The translations under genes were made by a program, and so were the position numbers. A stretch of 64,000 nt of DNA, from contig NZ_CP071446.1 in the NCBI RefSeq assembly GCF_017358165.1, positions 1,674,001 to 1,738,000 of the forward strand, read 5' to 3'. Origin of the DNA: Thermosipho ferrireducens (GTDB taxonomy: Bacteria > Thermotogota > Thermotogae > Thermotogales > Fervidobacteriaceae). Positions 1 through 8,748 of this stretch are shown here, in pieces; position 1 is the first letter of the stretch, and each line of letters opens with the position of its first letter. The notes below the pieces were generated by a model. It was not told the DNA's origin. It ran no database searches and saw only the letters and a program-made list of their open reading frames with translations.

Positions 1-357
1 TAAATCGTCAAGATTTAACCCTATTTCTTCTATAGCTTTCTTAACTTCGTCTTCCAGTTTTAAATTAAGTAAGTTATTGTACAAAAGTCTTCCTATTAAA
101 AATTCCATCGAAAGATAGTAAACCCTTTTAATATCATCTTTTGAATAATATTTTTTTTGAGTTCTCAACCATCGCTCCACAACTCTGTCTTTTACAAGCA
201 ATGCAAGAGCATAAAACTTATCCCAGTTAGTCGAGTTTTTCACATCTTTTCCAAGAGTAAGATTCAAATGTTCTATAAAATTTCTTTGAACTTCCCGTGT
301 GCCAGAAGCTGTTCGAGACTTTTCAGAAAGTTCCATAACCTTCACTAAACTTTTCAT
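1..357 (-). CDS. glgP: Glycogen/maltodextrin phosphorylase, N-terminal part (runs off window)
   Basis: Only the first 119 codons are present; the gene continues past base 1. The product would release glucose-1-phosphate from alpha-1,4-glucans in the cytoplasm with PLP as cofactor. The visible part has the family's signature stretch YYLSMEFLIGR followed by LLYNNLLNL, and upstream a TSGTREVQ-like N-terminus. The ATG at 357 is preceded by GGAGGGTGC. A consensus promoter and a LacI-type palindrome lie just upstream, so sugar-dependent control is likely. The catalytic and PLP-binding regions are outside the window; the family call is firm, the exact substrate is not. Confidence 0.9.
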   Translation of the reverse strand, partial: MKSLVKVMELSEKSRTASGTREVQRNFIEHLNLTLGKDVKNSTNWDKFYALALLVKDRVVERWLRTQKKYYSKDDIKRVYYLSMEFLIGRLLYNNLLNLKLEDEVKKAIEEIGLNLDDL

Positions 358-374
358 CTTTGCACCCTCCAATC

Positions 375-386
375 GGAAACGTTTCC
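375..386. promoter_or_regulatory. LacI/CcpA-type operator palindrome
   Basis: GGAAACGTTTCC is a perfect 12-bp palindrome with the central CG typical of LacI-family operators. It lies between the promoter (-10 at 416-421) and the start codon at 357, about 23-34 bases downstream of the expected transcription start, where a bound repressor would block elongation. No LacI-family regulator gene is in the window. Confidence 0.6.
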
Positions 387-415
387 AAATGCATTCCAGA
401 CAAAAAACCATTTTT

Positions 416-444
416 ATTGTACCTTCGGTTCATAGCTATGTCAA
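416..444 (-). promoter_or_regulatory. Consensus sigma-70 promoter of glgP
   Basis: On the minus strand, TTGACA (444-439) and TACAAT (421-416) are separated by exactly 17 bases. The -35 is perfect and the -10 has one mismatch. Such strength suggests that control comes from the repressor site downstream. Confidence 0.75.
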
Positions 445-642
445 GAAAAAATTAACTACAATGAATATTTCCATAAAAACAGCCCATAATTAATTGTAAT
501 CGCCGGAAATTAAAAAAGGTAAACTTCAAATAACTTTCAAATCCATCCTGAATATTAATAATAAATATTTATTTAACCATATAATTTCAAAAAACAGTCA
601 TGAAAAATTATGATACAGTTTATCGAAACTGGTTATTTATAT

Positions 643-650
643 GGTATAAT
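643..650 (+). promoter_or_regulatory. Extended -10 promoter of the KamA-family gene
   Basis: TGGTATAAT (an extended -10) sits about 80 bases before the start codon, with no good -35. An imperfect dyad follows at 669-690 (9 of 11 base pairs, centre at 679/680) and could be an operator. Apart from these elements and the glgP promoter/operator, 358-728 shows no gene. Confidence 0.5.
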
Positions 651-728
651 AGGAATTGGTTTCCTTCTATATGTTATTAAATAATCATATTTTGTTAATA
701 TAAAATCCAAAATCAGGAGGTGACATTG

Positions 729-1838
729 TTGGCAGTAACTTATATTGCTAAAATCGATAAGGTTAAAGAACTTACCCCTGAAGAAATTGAAAAACTAAAA
801 AAAGTAGAAGAAAAATTTAGATTCAGGGCAAATTCTTACTATCTAAGTTTAATTGATTGGGATAATCCAGATGATCCAATTAGAAAAATTATAATTCCAG
901 AAGAAGACGAGCTTGAAGAATGGGGTGCATTAGATGCATCAAGTGAAAGTACTTATACTGTAGCAAAAGGCCTTCAACATAAGTATAAAGATACTGCTTT
1001 ATTTTTGGTAAATGATGTTTGTGGAGGATTTTGTAGATTTTGCTTCAGGAAAAGATTGTTTATAAATGTGGGTGCCGAAGTTATCAGGGACATAACACCA
1101 CAACTTGACTATATTAAAAACCACAGAGAAATTACAAATGTGTTATTAACTGGCGGCGATCCTCTTTTACTCGCAACATCAAAACTTGAAAATATTATAA
1201 AAAGTTTGCGAGAAATAGAACACGTAAAGATCATCAGAATTGGAACCAAAATGGTTGCATTTAATCCTTATCGAATCATTGATGATCCTGAACTGCTGAA
1301 GGTAATAGAAAAATACAGCACTGATGAAAAGAAAATTTACATTATGACACAATTTAATCATCCAAAAGAAATCACAAAAGAAGCAATTAAAGCTGTTAAT
1401 ATGTTGTTAAAAGCCGGAGCCATTCTTTCAAATCAAACACCTCTTCTAAAAGGAATTAATGATAAACCAGAAATACTGGCTGAACTTATAAGAAAACTAT
1501 CTTTCATTGGTGTTACACCATATTACGTCTTTCAAAATAGACCTGTTTTGGGCAACCGAAAATTTGCAGTACCAATAGAAGAAGGCTATACAATATTCAC
1601 AAAAGCAGTTATGAACGTTTCGGGACTTGCAAAGAGATTGCGATACGCAATGTCTCACAAAACTGGTAAAATAGAAATAGCTGCTTTGACAGATAAATAC
1701 ATTATCTTCAAATACCATAGAGCACATGCACCAGAAAATGCTGGTAAGGTTATGATTTATAAAAGAAATCCTGAAGCTCTCTGGTTTGATGACTATACTG
1801 AATTAATTGATGAATATACAGTTCCATACAAAGTATAA
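729..1838 (+). CDS. KamA-family radical SAM aminomutase-like protein
   Basis: Member of the lysine 2,3-aminomutase family of radical SAM, PLP-dependent enzymes (369 aa; classical KamA is about 415). The cluster motif CGGFCRFC is at residues 98-105, and TGGDP follows at about 141. The likely PLP lysine is K314 in SHKTGKIEI, a pattern of KamA relatives whose substrate is often not lysine. A GTG at 720 lies inside the ribosome binding site AGGAGG (715-720), so TTG at 729 (or 726) is the better start. No ablB acetyltransferase is adjacent, so an N-acetyl-beta-lysine osmolyte pathway is not supported by context. Substrate unknown. Confidence 0.8.
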   Translation: MAVTYIAKIDKVKELTPEEIEKLKKVEEKFRFRANSYYLSLIDWDNPDDPIRKIIIPEEDELEEWGALDASSESTYTVAKGLQHKYKDTALFLVNDVCGGFCRFCFRKRLFINVGAEVIRDITPQLDYIKNHREITNVLLTGGDPLLLATSKLENIIKSLREIEHVKIIRIGTKMVAFNPYRIIDDPELLKVIEKYSTDEKKIYIMTQFNHPKEITKEAIKAVNMLLKAGAILSNQTPLLKGINDKPEILAELIRKLSFIGVTPYYVFQNRPVLGNRKFAVPIEEGYTIFTKAVMNVSGLAKRLRYAMSHKTGKIEIAALTDKYIIFKYHRAHAPENAGKVMIYKRNPEALWFDDYTELIDEYTVPYKV

Positions 1839-1872
1839 AGGTAAATCTTAACTTTTGAACTTACATAAATCA

Positions 1873-1905
1873 ACGCACCCTTTACTCCGCAGGGGTGCGT
1901 TTTTT
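1873..1905 (+). terminator. Rho-independent terminator after the KamA-family gene
   Basis: An 8-bp stem (ACGCACCC 1873-1880, GGGTGCGT 1893-1900) is followed by a T run. It abuts the stop codon of the convergent gene ending at 1904. Confidence 0.85.
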
Positions 1906-2560
1906 ATTCTTCCATAACATTTAAAAAAATTTCATATAAACTTTCGAGCTTTCCCAGATCATCTTTAGAAACCTCCGGAAAAAGATACGTATAATCTTTT
2001 CCAAATATTTTTAAAATAGGCGCAAACAACTTACGTTTAATTGGATACAAATTGTAAAGCAGTTTGAGAGATTTAATCATCGCTTCTACGGCTTCTTTAT
2101 AATTTACTTTCAAACCCAAATTGTTGTATACAACCTCATCAAACATTTCACATATATATTTATACTCTGAAAAAATTCTAATATCTAACAGCTTCCACCA
2201 CTTATGTTCAGCAAACGAAATATTAAAATATCTATTAGACAAAAGCTCGTCAAATTCAAATTCAAACTTAGTATGCTCTTTCCCAGACGGATAGTATCTC
2301 ATTATTTCAGGATGCAAAATTTCATCAAGAAGTAAGTGAGAATAAAACCCTTCTCTAAAATCCTCTGGTAAGTCTGATAAAAAAGTCTTCCATTGTTTTG
2401 AAGGCACTTTATGTAATTCATTACCAATTTTCTGGAATCTTTGACTTTGTAAATAAAAAAATACATCTGGACCCTGAGCTGCCATAAAAGCTACTGGTCC
2501 CCACTTGTTTGAAGGAACCATTTTTGTAGAAAACAAAACATGCGCAAGAATACTTGGCAA
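1904..2560 (-). CDS. Zinc-dependent phospholipase C-like protein
   Basis: 218 aa with the pattern of the PF00882 family: H7 in the N-terminal MPSILAHVLF, GPD at 30-32, then H75, D79 and H83 in a helix (SHLLLDEILHPE). These residues fit a trinuclear zinc site of the phospholipase C/S1-P1 nuclease fold. Many bacterial members of this family have no proven substrate. There is no signal peptide, so it should be cytoplasmic. ATG at 2560 follows GAGGGTGG. It stands alone, convergent with the KamA-family gene. Enzymatic activity is inferred only from the family. Confidence 0.65.
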   Translation of the reverse strand: MPSILAHVLFSTKMVPSNKWGPVAFMAAQGPDVFFYLQSQRFQKIGNELHKVPSKQWKTFLSDLPEDFREGFYSHLLLDEILHPEIMRYYPSGKEHTKFEFEFDELLSNRYFNISFAEHKWWKLLDIRIFSEYKYICEMFDEVVYNNLGLKVNYKEAVEAMIKSLKLLYNLYPIKRKLFAPILKIFGKDYTYLFPEVSKDDLGKLESLYEIFLNVMEE

Positions 2561-2622
2561 AATCCCACCCTCTCTATTTTTCGTTTAAGTCTATTATAAT
2601 ACTTTTGAAAAAAAATTAAAAT

Positions 2623-2795
2623 TGGCAAGATTGGCAAGGCCTGTCCTGAGCACGAAGTGCGAAGGATCTTGCGAGAGTTAGTAAAAAGAATAAGATCCTT
2701 CGTCGCTTGCGCTCCTCAGGATGACATCTGTTTCGTCATTGCGTTCTTCGGGATGACTTCCATTTCGTTGCAGGGGCTCCTCAAGATAGCAGAAA
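2623..2795. repeat. Dispersed hairpin repeat cluster, copy 1
   Basis: Holds modules shared with 15.7 kb and 51.2 kb: one at about 2651-2672 (CCTGAGCACGAAGTGCGAAGG core) and one at 2692-2725, which is close to the reverse complement of 15697-15730. Each module has inward-facing ATCCT/AGGAT arms and can fold as a hairpin. GCAAG/CTCGC-type spacer words flank them. A reading frame crossing it (2657-2857) is not a gene. The rest of 2561-2965 shows nothing else that I can support. Confidence 0.75.
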
Positions 2796-2965
2796 AAAGC
2801 TCCGTTCCAATGCGTGAAACAATGAGGTATTTCGCGCTATTCGTCATAAGTACATGAATAAATGGAAAGTGGTGGAAATTATTTAAAAAATGTTTGAAAT
2901 AAAATAGTAATTATGATAACATTGTATAAACTTTTACTAAAAATTTATCATAAGGGGGTTCGTTC

Positions 2966-4231
2966 ATGAAATCGCACTATTTTAGAAATTTCTGGTTGTA
3001 CGCTCTTGGCCGACTTGTGTCTTTAACTGGTAGTGGGATACAGGCACTTGCTTTATCTCTTTATATCCTTGATGTTACTGGTTCTGGAACAATGATGGGA
3101 ACCTTTTTAGTAGTTTCAATGCTTCCAAGACTTTTTTTCGCACCAATTGCTGGAGTTATTGGCGATAGGTTTAATAGAAAAGCTATTATGATTTACATGG
3201 ACTTTGCCCGTGGGTTATTAATAGCTGCGCTGGCATTTATCGCTTATGAAAATATGTTAACATTAACCATCATTTATATCTCTCAACTTATAATTTCTAC
3301 TATGGATATTTTCTTTGATCCTGCTACTGGTGCTATGCTTCCAGAAATTGTTCCAAAAGAAAATCTTACAAGGGCAAATTCCATTCTCGGAGCTATAAAT
3401 AGTTTTAGTTATATTATAGGTCCTGCAATTGGTGGTATTCTTTATCCCCTTGGAATAGGTATGGTTTTTATATTAAACGCTACTTCTTTCATAATTTCAG
3501 GAATAAGTGAAATATTTATACAATACAAACAAACTACCAAAAAGGTAAAAATGTCCACAAAACAATTTTTCAGTGATTTAAAAGAAGGAATTGTATTTTT
3601 GAAAAAACGCTCAGATATATCTTTAATAATGTTATTTGCAATGTTAACAAACTTCTTGCTTGCTCCAGTAATCTTTGTTGTAATTCCATACTTTGCAAGA
3701 ACAATAGTGGGATTCAGCAGTCAACAGTACGGTATTTTAAATTCAAGCTGGGTGGTTGGAAGTCTTATTGGAAACCTATTAATTGCCTCGTTTTTTTCAA
3801 AAAGTTCACCTGGAAAACTCTTTGATATAGGTCTTTTTGGACAAATATTTGCTTATTTTGTTTTCAACATTTTGATGTTCCCGTGGAGTCAAAACTTTTT
3901 TGGAGGAGCTACCTGGACCTATCTGGGAGTAATTGCTTTTATATTTGTAACAACAGGTACACTAAATGCCTTTGTAAACACTCCTTTGAACGTATTTTTT
4001 CAAAAGTCTATTCCTACGAACGTGCGCTCACGTGTTTTTTCAGTGCTTTCCGTTCTTTCACAGCTCATAGTTCCACTTGGAACAGCACTCTACGGCTTTT
4101 TAGTTGACAATATGCCAGCTCATTACCTGGTCCTTTTAGCATTAATTTTAACTGTTATAGTAACTATTCCATTTTTAATTACAGGAAAGTTAAATATTTT
4201 AAACAACGAAGGAGAAAAAGAGTATACCTAA
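2966..4231 (+). CDS. MFS transporter (EntS/MFS_3-like)
   Basis: 421 aa, about 12 hydrophobic segments across the whole length. The loop between segments 2 and 3 has GDRFNRK, the G-D-R-x-x-R/K signature of MFS carriers. The overall pattern matches drug or siderophore exporters of the MFS_3/EntS group (A-G-x-x-x-D motif in GVIGDRF, and DPATGAMLPEIV after segment 4). Cargo cannot be named. ATG at 2966 follows AAGGGGGTT. A zinc-peptidase-like gene and a second MFS gene follow on the same strand with gaps of 30 and 23 bases, so they may be one transcript. Confidence 0.8.
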   Translation: MKSHYFRNFWLYALGRLVSLTGSGIQALALSLYILDVTGSGTMMGTFLVVSMLPRLFFAPIAGVIGDRFNRKAIMIYMDFARGLLIAALAFIAYENMLTLTIIYISQLIISTMDIFFDPATGAMLPEIVPKENLTRANSILGAINSFSYIIGPAIGGILYPLGIGMVFILNATSFIISGISEIFIQYKQTTKKVKMSTKQFFSDLKEGIVFLKKRSDISLIMLFAMLTNFLLAPVIFVVIPYFARTIVGFSSQQYGILNSSWVVGSLIGNLLIASFFSKSSPGKLFDIGLFGQIFAYFVFNILMFPWSQNFFGGATWTYLGVIAFIFVTTGTLNAFVNTPLNVFFQKSIPTNVRSRVFSVLSVLSQLIVPLGTALYGFLVDNMPAHYLVLLALILTVIVTIPFLITGKLNILNNEGEKEYT

Positions 4232-4261
4232 CAGTCAATAACAAAAAAGGAGGCAAAAATA

Positions 4262-5659
4262 ATGTGCTCAAATTCACACGATGAATATGAGTGGAATAAA
4301 CTTAAACACAGTCTCTCTTCTTATAAAGAAAAAATTAAAAATCTTGAAAAAGAATACAGTATATCAGAAATTGAATATATTGCAAATTTAATAAATCAGC
4401 TTGATGCTCCTGAAAACATAAAAGAACTTTTTTATATCCAGCAAAAACAGGCAGAGCTTGGAGGGGGATTTTACGGTATTATTCCAGAACCAATTAAGCA
4501 CCCAGAGGAAATACCTGTACCAGATTCTCCTGAAAATTTTTTAGAACTTATTTCATATCTTCTCCATATTAGAAAGATGCAGAGAGAAGCAGTTTCAAGC
4601 GTAGGATTTCCTATTCAGTTTTCAGGAGACAGCTACATTCCAAAAAAGAATATCCTATCAAATAGTAAAATAAAAATCATTTTAGATTTTCAAGCAATAA
4701 AGGAAGTTTTAGCATATTTTTTCAGCAAAAATCCAACATACAATGAAGCTTATAGAATAGCAAATAACGAAATTTTCAAAGAAATGGTAAAACACAGAAA
4801 CTCTCTCGGATATGTTCCAGGTCCAGAGTTTACCACACAGTATCTGGCAGATTTTTTGTTTTTCGCTGCCAGTAAAAAACCTGTCTACGAAGTTTGGAAA
4901 TGGATAAATCCATGGAACTTTTTTGACTTTGCTGATATTTATTCCAACAAGGAAAGATACAAAACACTTATTGAAACCTTGGAAAAAAATAAAGAAGATA
5001 TTGAGTCATACATTTCATTTAAATTAGAAAAATATACTCCAGAAGGATTTGAATTTCAAGAAAAATTTGTCTTTGGAGTGGAATGGGCTATAAGAGGATG
5101 GGCAACAGATAAATTTGGTGGTGTAAATATCGAACATGTCAAGGACAACTACAAATTTCTAATTGACACTATAATTCATGAAACATTTCATAGAATTCAG
5201 GCGGTGCTTTATCCAGGTAACAATAATAAAGAATTTACCATGCTGGAAAAACCACTGCAGGATAAAAAATTAGACGCTTTTTATAAAGCAATGACCTATG
5301 TATTTCTTGAAGGAACAGCTACACATGTGCAAAAAGGAGCGTTCTCTAACAAAAGCATTCCTGATGTTCAAGCCGCTGTAAATATCTTTAACGAAATATA
5401 TAAAACAATTTTCCAGAAAAAAGAATATGAAAAACTTGAAACTCTATTAAATGAAGGATTGAGATCTAACGGACCTTTCTACGCTCTTGGACATTATATG
5501 TCACACATAATAGAGCAAAACTATAGCAACGAAGCAATTGCTGACTGCTTAGTAAAAGGCAGTCCTGAGTTTTTCAAACTTTTTTTAAACACAAAAGAGG
5601 GTAAAATATTTCCGAAAAACATCAGCGATATCATCAAAAATATCGATATTCCTTTATAA
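4262..5659 (+). CDS. Putative gluzincin-type zinc metallopeptidase
   Basis: 465 aa, not recognised by name. HETFH (306-310) in the helix [13 protein letters not shown] is an HExxH zinc site. E350 in FLEGTATH, 40 residues later, is a plausible third ligand, which would make it a gluzincin similar in layout to DUF5700/DUF2268 putative peptidases. The first 60 residues are charged and helical. No signal peptide or membrane segment, so it should act in the cytoplasm. AAGGAGG precedes ATG at 4262. It lies between two MFS transporter genes on the same strand, suggesting peptide or peptide-like substrate handling, but this is inference. Confidence 0.6.
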   Translation: MCSNSHDEYEWNKLKHSLSSYKEKIKNLEKEYSISEIEYIANLINQLDAPENIKELFYIQQKQAELGGGFYGIIPEPIKHPEEIPVPDSPENFLELISYLLHIRKMQREAVSSVGFPIQFSGDSYIPKKNILSNSKIKIILDFQAIKEVLAYFFSKNPTYNEAYRIANNEIFKEMVKHRNSLGYVPGPEFTTQYLADFLFFAASKKPVYEVWKWINPWNFFDFADIYSNKERYKTLIETLEKNKEDIESYISFKLEKYTPEGFEFQEKFVFGVEWAIRGWATDKFGGVNIEHVKDNYKFLIDTIIHETFHRIQAVLYPGNNNKEFTMLEKPLQDKKLDAFYKAMTYVFLEGTATHVQKGAFSNKSIPDVQAAVNIFNEIYKTIFQKKEYEKLETLLNEGLRSNGPFYALGHYMSHIIEQNYSNEAIADCLVKGSPEFFKLFLNTKEGKIFPKNISDIIKNIDIPL

Positions 5660-5682
5660 AATATTTCAACAGGGGGGATATT

Positions 5683-6909
5683 ATGTTTACAAAAGAAGAG
5701 AAAAGCTGGATTATGTACGATTGGGCAAATTCAGCGTTTTCGGTTGCCATTACAACTGCTATTCTACCCATTTATTTTAAAAATGTGGCTGCAAATAACC
5801 TTGACAAAGCTACATCTACTGCTTTCTGGGGGTATGGAAATACAATCGCAGTACTCATAGTTGCTCTTCTTGCCCCTATACTGGGGACAATCGCAGATTA
5901 TCGAGGTATGAAAAAAAGATTTTTAAGCTTTTTTTTGTTTCTTGGAATTACTTTTACTTTTTCGTTCTTCTTTGTAAAAGAGGGAGAATGGTTGAAATGC
6001 CTTATCTTTTACCTTTTTGCACTCGCAGGATTTTCCGGAGCAAATATCTTCTATGATTCTTTTATTACCGATGTCACATCTCCAGAAAGAATGGATATGG
6101 TTTCCTCGAGTGGATTTGCCTGGGGATATATTGGGAGTACTATTCCTTTTATCATCAGTATTATATTTATTTCAAAACCATCACTTCTTGGAATTGACAC
6201 TGTCACCGCTACCAGATTAGCATTTGTAATAACAGCTTCATGGTGGCTTATTTTCTCCATCCCAATATTAAAAAATGTAAAACAAAAATATTTTGTGGAA
6301 CCTTCGCCCCACCCAATAAAAAGTGCATTTAAAAGATTAATACACACGCTAAAAAAAATAAAACAATACAGAAATGTTGTTCTTTTCTTAATAGCATATT
6401 TTTTCTACATAGATGGAGTTAATACTATAATAAAAATGTCTTCGGTTTATGGGATAGATGTTGGATTGGACGCCAATGCTCTCTTACTAGTGTTTCTTGT
6501 GGTTCAATTTGTAGCATTCCCTTTTGCCCTGTTGTACGGATGGCTGTCAAACAAAACAAACGCAAAATTTATGATTACAATTGCTATTCTCATATACATA
6601 TTTATAACTGTATATGCTCTCTTTCTTAAAACTATTCTCCAGTTCTGGATATTGGCCATTCTGGTAGCATCGTCCCAGGGTGGTATCCAGGCACTCAGTA
6701 GATCATATTACGCACGTATGATACCCAAAGAAAATTCCGCGGAATTTTTTGGCTTTTATAGTGTATTTAGCAAATTCTCATCCATATTGGGACCATTTCT
6801 CGTTGCAGTGTTTACACAAATAACAGGTACTTCCAGATGGGGAGTCTTTAGCATTTTATTCTTGTTCGCCATAGGATTATTCTTATTTCTTCGTACAGAA
6901 GAAGTTTAG
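5683..6909 (+). CDS. UMF1-family MFS transporter (Atg22-like)
   Basis: 408 aa with about 12 membrane segments. It starts with [13 protein letters not shown], the hallmark (YDWANSA) of the UMF1/Atg22-like group. The first half has [12 protein letters not shown], the family's form of the MFS loop 2-3 motif. Atg22 in yeast exports amino acids from the vacuole; bacterial substrates are not known. GGGGGGAT precedes ATG at 5683. It is the last gene of the MFS-peptidase-MFS group and ends at a strong terminator. Confidence 0.8.
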   Translation: MFTKEEKSWIMYDWANSAFSVAITTAILPIYFKNVAANNLDKATSTAFWGYGNTIAVLIVALLAPILGTIADYRGMKKRFLSFFLFLGITFTFSFFFVKEGEWLKCLIFYLFALAGFSGANIFYDSFITDVTSPERMDMVSSSGFAWGYIGSTIPFIISIIFISKPSLLGIDTVTATRLAFVITASWWLIFSIPILKNVKQKYFVEPSPHPIKSAFKRLIHTLKKIKQYRNVVLFLIAYFFYIDGVNTIIKMSSVYGIDVGLDANALLLVFLVVQFVAFPFALLYGWLSNKTNAKFMITIAILIYIFITVYALFLKTILQFWILAILVASSQGGIQALSRSYYARMIPKENSAEFFGFYSVFSKFSSILGPFLVAVFTQITGTSRWGVFSILFLFAIGLFLFLRTEEV

Positions 6910-6918
6910 TCCATAAAA

Positions 6919-6948
6919 ACATCTGGGCTTGAGCCCAGATGTTTTTTT
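6919..6948 (+). terminator. Rho-independent terminator after UMF1 transporter
   Basis: Perfect 11-bp stem (ACATCTGGGCT 6919-6929, AGCCCAGATGT 6932-6942) with a 2-base gap (so a 4-base loop in practice) and seven T residues. Confidence 0.9.
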
Positions 6949-6993
6949 ACAGGGTGTTTGTCAATAAATTCTTTCATTCAACACTTTTAACAA

Positions 6994-7152
6994 TTATTCA
7001 ATAGGTTCAAACATACTTTTATCTACACCACATACAGGACAAACCCAATCTTCTGGAAGGTCTTCAAAAGCTGTCCCCGCTTCAACACCGTTATCTGGAT
7101 CTCCCACTTCTGGGTCATAAATGTATCCACAAACTGTACATTTGTACTTCAC
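6994..7152 (-). CDS. Rubredoxin
   Basis: 52 aa, short and easily missed. It carries the two rubredoxin cysteine pairs: C5-x2-C8 in [10 protein letters not shown] and C38-x2-C41 in WVCPVCG, which bind one iron atom. [12 protein letters not shown] and the aromatic core (Y4, Y10, F29, W36) are typical. GTG start at 7152 behind GGGGGTG. In anaerobes rubredoxin passes electrons to rubrerythrins, superoxide reductase or flavodiiron proteins to remove oxygen species. A ferritin-like protein is encoded far away at 51.5 kb; no direct partner is adjacent. Confidence 0.95.
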   Translation of the reverse strand: MKYKCTVCGYIYDPEVGDPDNGVEAGTAFEDLPEDWVCPVCGVDKSMFEPIE

Positions 7153-7205
7153 AATAACACCCCCAATTTTGTAAACTGCAATAAAATTATATCATAAATG
7201 TTTTT

Positions 7206-8567
7206 TTAATAACCAAAAGAGAATATCCCCGTTGCTCCTTTAAAATAGTAAAATATAGCAACGTAATTTCCTTTTTTAACTTTTCGCACAACATTGTTCC
7301 AATCATTTACAGAATTGATATCGTAACTTTTTCCATTTACTGCTATCCTGAATATAACATAACCTTTCTCTATGTATGCGTTGCTTGATTCTTTTACAAT
7401 TACTCCTCTAACTGTTTCGGGAATTTGATACGTTTCTCTATCACCGAGCGAGATCTCAGCAACCTGCAGCCCTGCAAATTTTGTCGCCTGTAACGTTTCT
7501 TTTTCAACTTTTTCAGCAGAACCTAACACTACATTGAATTCTAACTCTTTTCCTTTCCTATTAACCACTATCTTAACTTTTGAGCCAGGAGTATAGTTAT
7601 GAATTATTGATGCAAGTTCACTTGCACTTGATACAGATAGATTTTCCACTCTTATAATTACATCACCAGCTTTTATACCTATCTTTTCTGCAGGAGAGTT
7701 TTTTATTACCTGAGTTACAAAGACACCTTTTTCAACTTTCAAGCCAAGTGCTTTTCTCAATTCCGCCGTTACAGTTTGCATATAAATTCCAAGATAAGCT
7801 TTTTGCGCCTTTCCAGTTTTGATAATACTGTCTATAAACCTTTTTGCTGTATTAATTGGAATAGCAAAACCTATATTCATTGCTTCAGAAGGAGCAATTA
7901 TAGCTGTATTTATTCCTATTACCTGGCCGTGGATATTTAGAAGTGGTCCTCCACTGTTTCCAGGATTTATAGCCGCATCTGTCTGAATTAAATTCGTATA
8001 ATACCCGCTGTTGTCAGGTTTTGGAATCTTTCTCCCAACAGCTGAAATAACTCCAACAGTTACTGTATGCTGAAAACCAAGAGGATTACCAATAGCTATT
8101 GCCCATTCACCTATTTTCAAACTTGCAGAATCACCAAGTTCCAGAGTTGGAAGTTCAGCGTTTCTATTTTTTATTTTAATTATAGCTATGTCTAATTCTT
8201 TATCTCCTCCTATATATTCCGCTTCATACGTGGTCCCATCGAGCAAAGTGACTTTTATGTTTTCTGCTCCATCTACAACGTGTTGATTGGTTAAAATGTA
8301 CCCTTCTTTATCAAAGATGAATCCTGAACCTAAACTCGTACCTCTTTGTTGATACTGCTTTGGAATATCTCCAAACCATCTTTTAAAGAAATCCTGGATA
8401 AACGGATCAATATATGTTGCTGAATAAACTGTTGCTTCGATTTTTACAACAGCAGGCGCCGCCTCTTCAACCACATTAACAATAGGACTTTCATAGTCAG
8501 GATTTACATATGCAAACAAAACAATTCCTAAAATTACGACAAAGAACATTGCCAGATGCTTTTTCAT
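7206..8567 (-). CDS. htrA: HtrA/Do-family serine protease
   Basis: 453 aa. An N-terminal hydrophobic segment (residues 5-20) exports or anchors it, so it acts in the periplasm under the toga. The trypsin-like domain has H96 (TNQHVVDG), D126 (KELDIAIIK) and S205 (NPGNSGGPL), a complete triad. A PDZ domain spans about 258-350; the C-terminal 90 residues look like a short or degenerate second PDZ. The reading frame extends upstream, but ATG at 8567 has CAGGAGGTG and starts the signal segment. It degrades or refolds damaged envelope proteins. Transcribed divergently from the TPR-pilD operon across a palindromic promoter. Confidence 0.92.
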   Translation of the reverse strand: MKKHLAMFFVVILGIVLFAYVNPDYESPIVNVVEEAAPAVVKIEATVYSATYIDPFIQDFFKRWFGDIPKQYQQRGTSLGSGFIFDKEGYILTNQHVVDGAENIKVTLLDGTTYEAEYIGGDKELDIAIIKIKNRNAELPTLELGDSASLKIGEWAIAIGNPLGFQHTVTVGVISAVGRKIPKPDNSGYYTNLIQTDAAINPGNSGGPLLNIHGQVIGINTAIIAPSEAMNIGFAIPINTAKRFIDSIIKTGKAQKAYLGIYMQTVTAELRKALGLKVEKGVFVTQVIKNSPAEKIGIKAGDVIIRVENLSVSSASELASIIHNYTPGSKVKIVVNRKGKELEFNVVLGSAEKVEKETLQATKFAGLQVAEISLGDRETYQIPETVRGVIVKESSNAYIEKGYVIFRIAVNGKSYDINSVNDWNNVVRKVKKGNYVAIFYYFKGATGIFSFGY

Positions 8568-8689
8568 CGTTTTCACCTCCTGTGTTTTGCTAAATATATA
8601 TAAAATAGTTTTAACGTTAATTAAATCCATTTTCCGTATTATTTGACAGTATTTTAGCATCTTGAGTTCTAAAGTGTTGTTTTCATTTT

Positions 8690-8712
8690 TTACATTATAT
8701 GTTATAATGTAA
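8690..8712. promoter_or_regulatory. Divergent promoter with perfect palindrome
   Basis: TTACATTATA (8690-8699) and TATAATGTAA (8703-8712) are perfect inverted arms with a 3-base centre. Each arm carries TATAAT reading outward, so the two -10 boxes for htrA (minus) and the TPR operon (plus) lie 3 bases apart. -35 boxes are weak (TTTTCA at 8680-8685 for the plus side). The two polymerases could not bind together, and the dyad could also be an operator. Confidence 0.6.
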
Positions 8713-8748
8713 ATGAAAAGTAACATTGCATTTTCGGAGGTGATAGCT

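Noticed and set aside
157-493. Two short plus-strand frames (157-348, 299-493)
   Set aside because: They lie opposite the glgP coding region and its promoter, with no ribosome binding site, and their compositions are those of antisense frames.
2657-2857. 66-codon frame in repeat cluster 1
   Set aside because: It consists of repeat modules shared with other intergenic sites and has no ribosome binding site.
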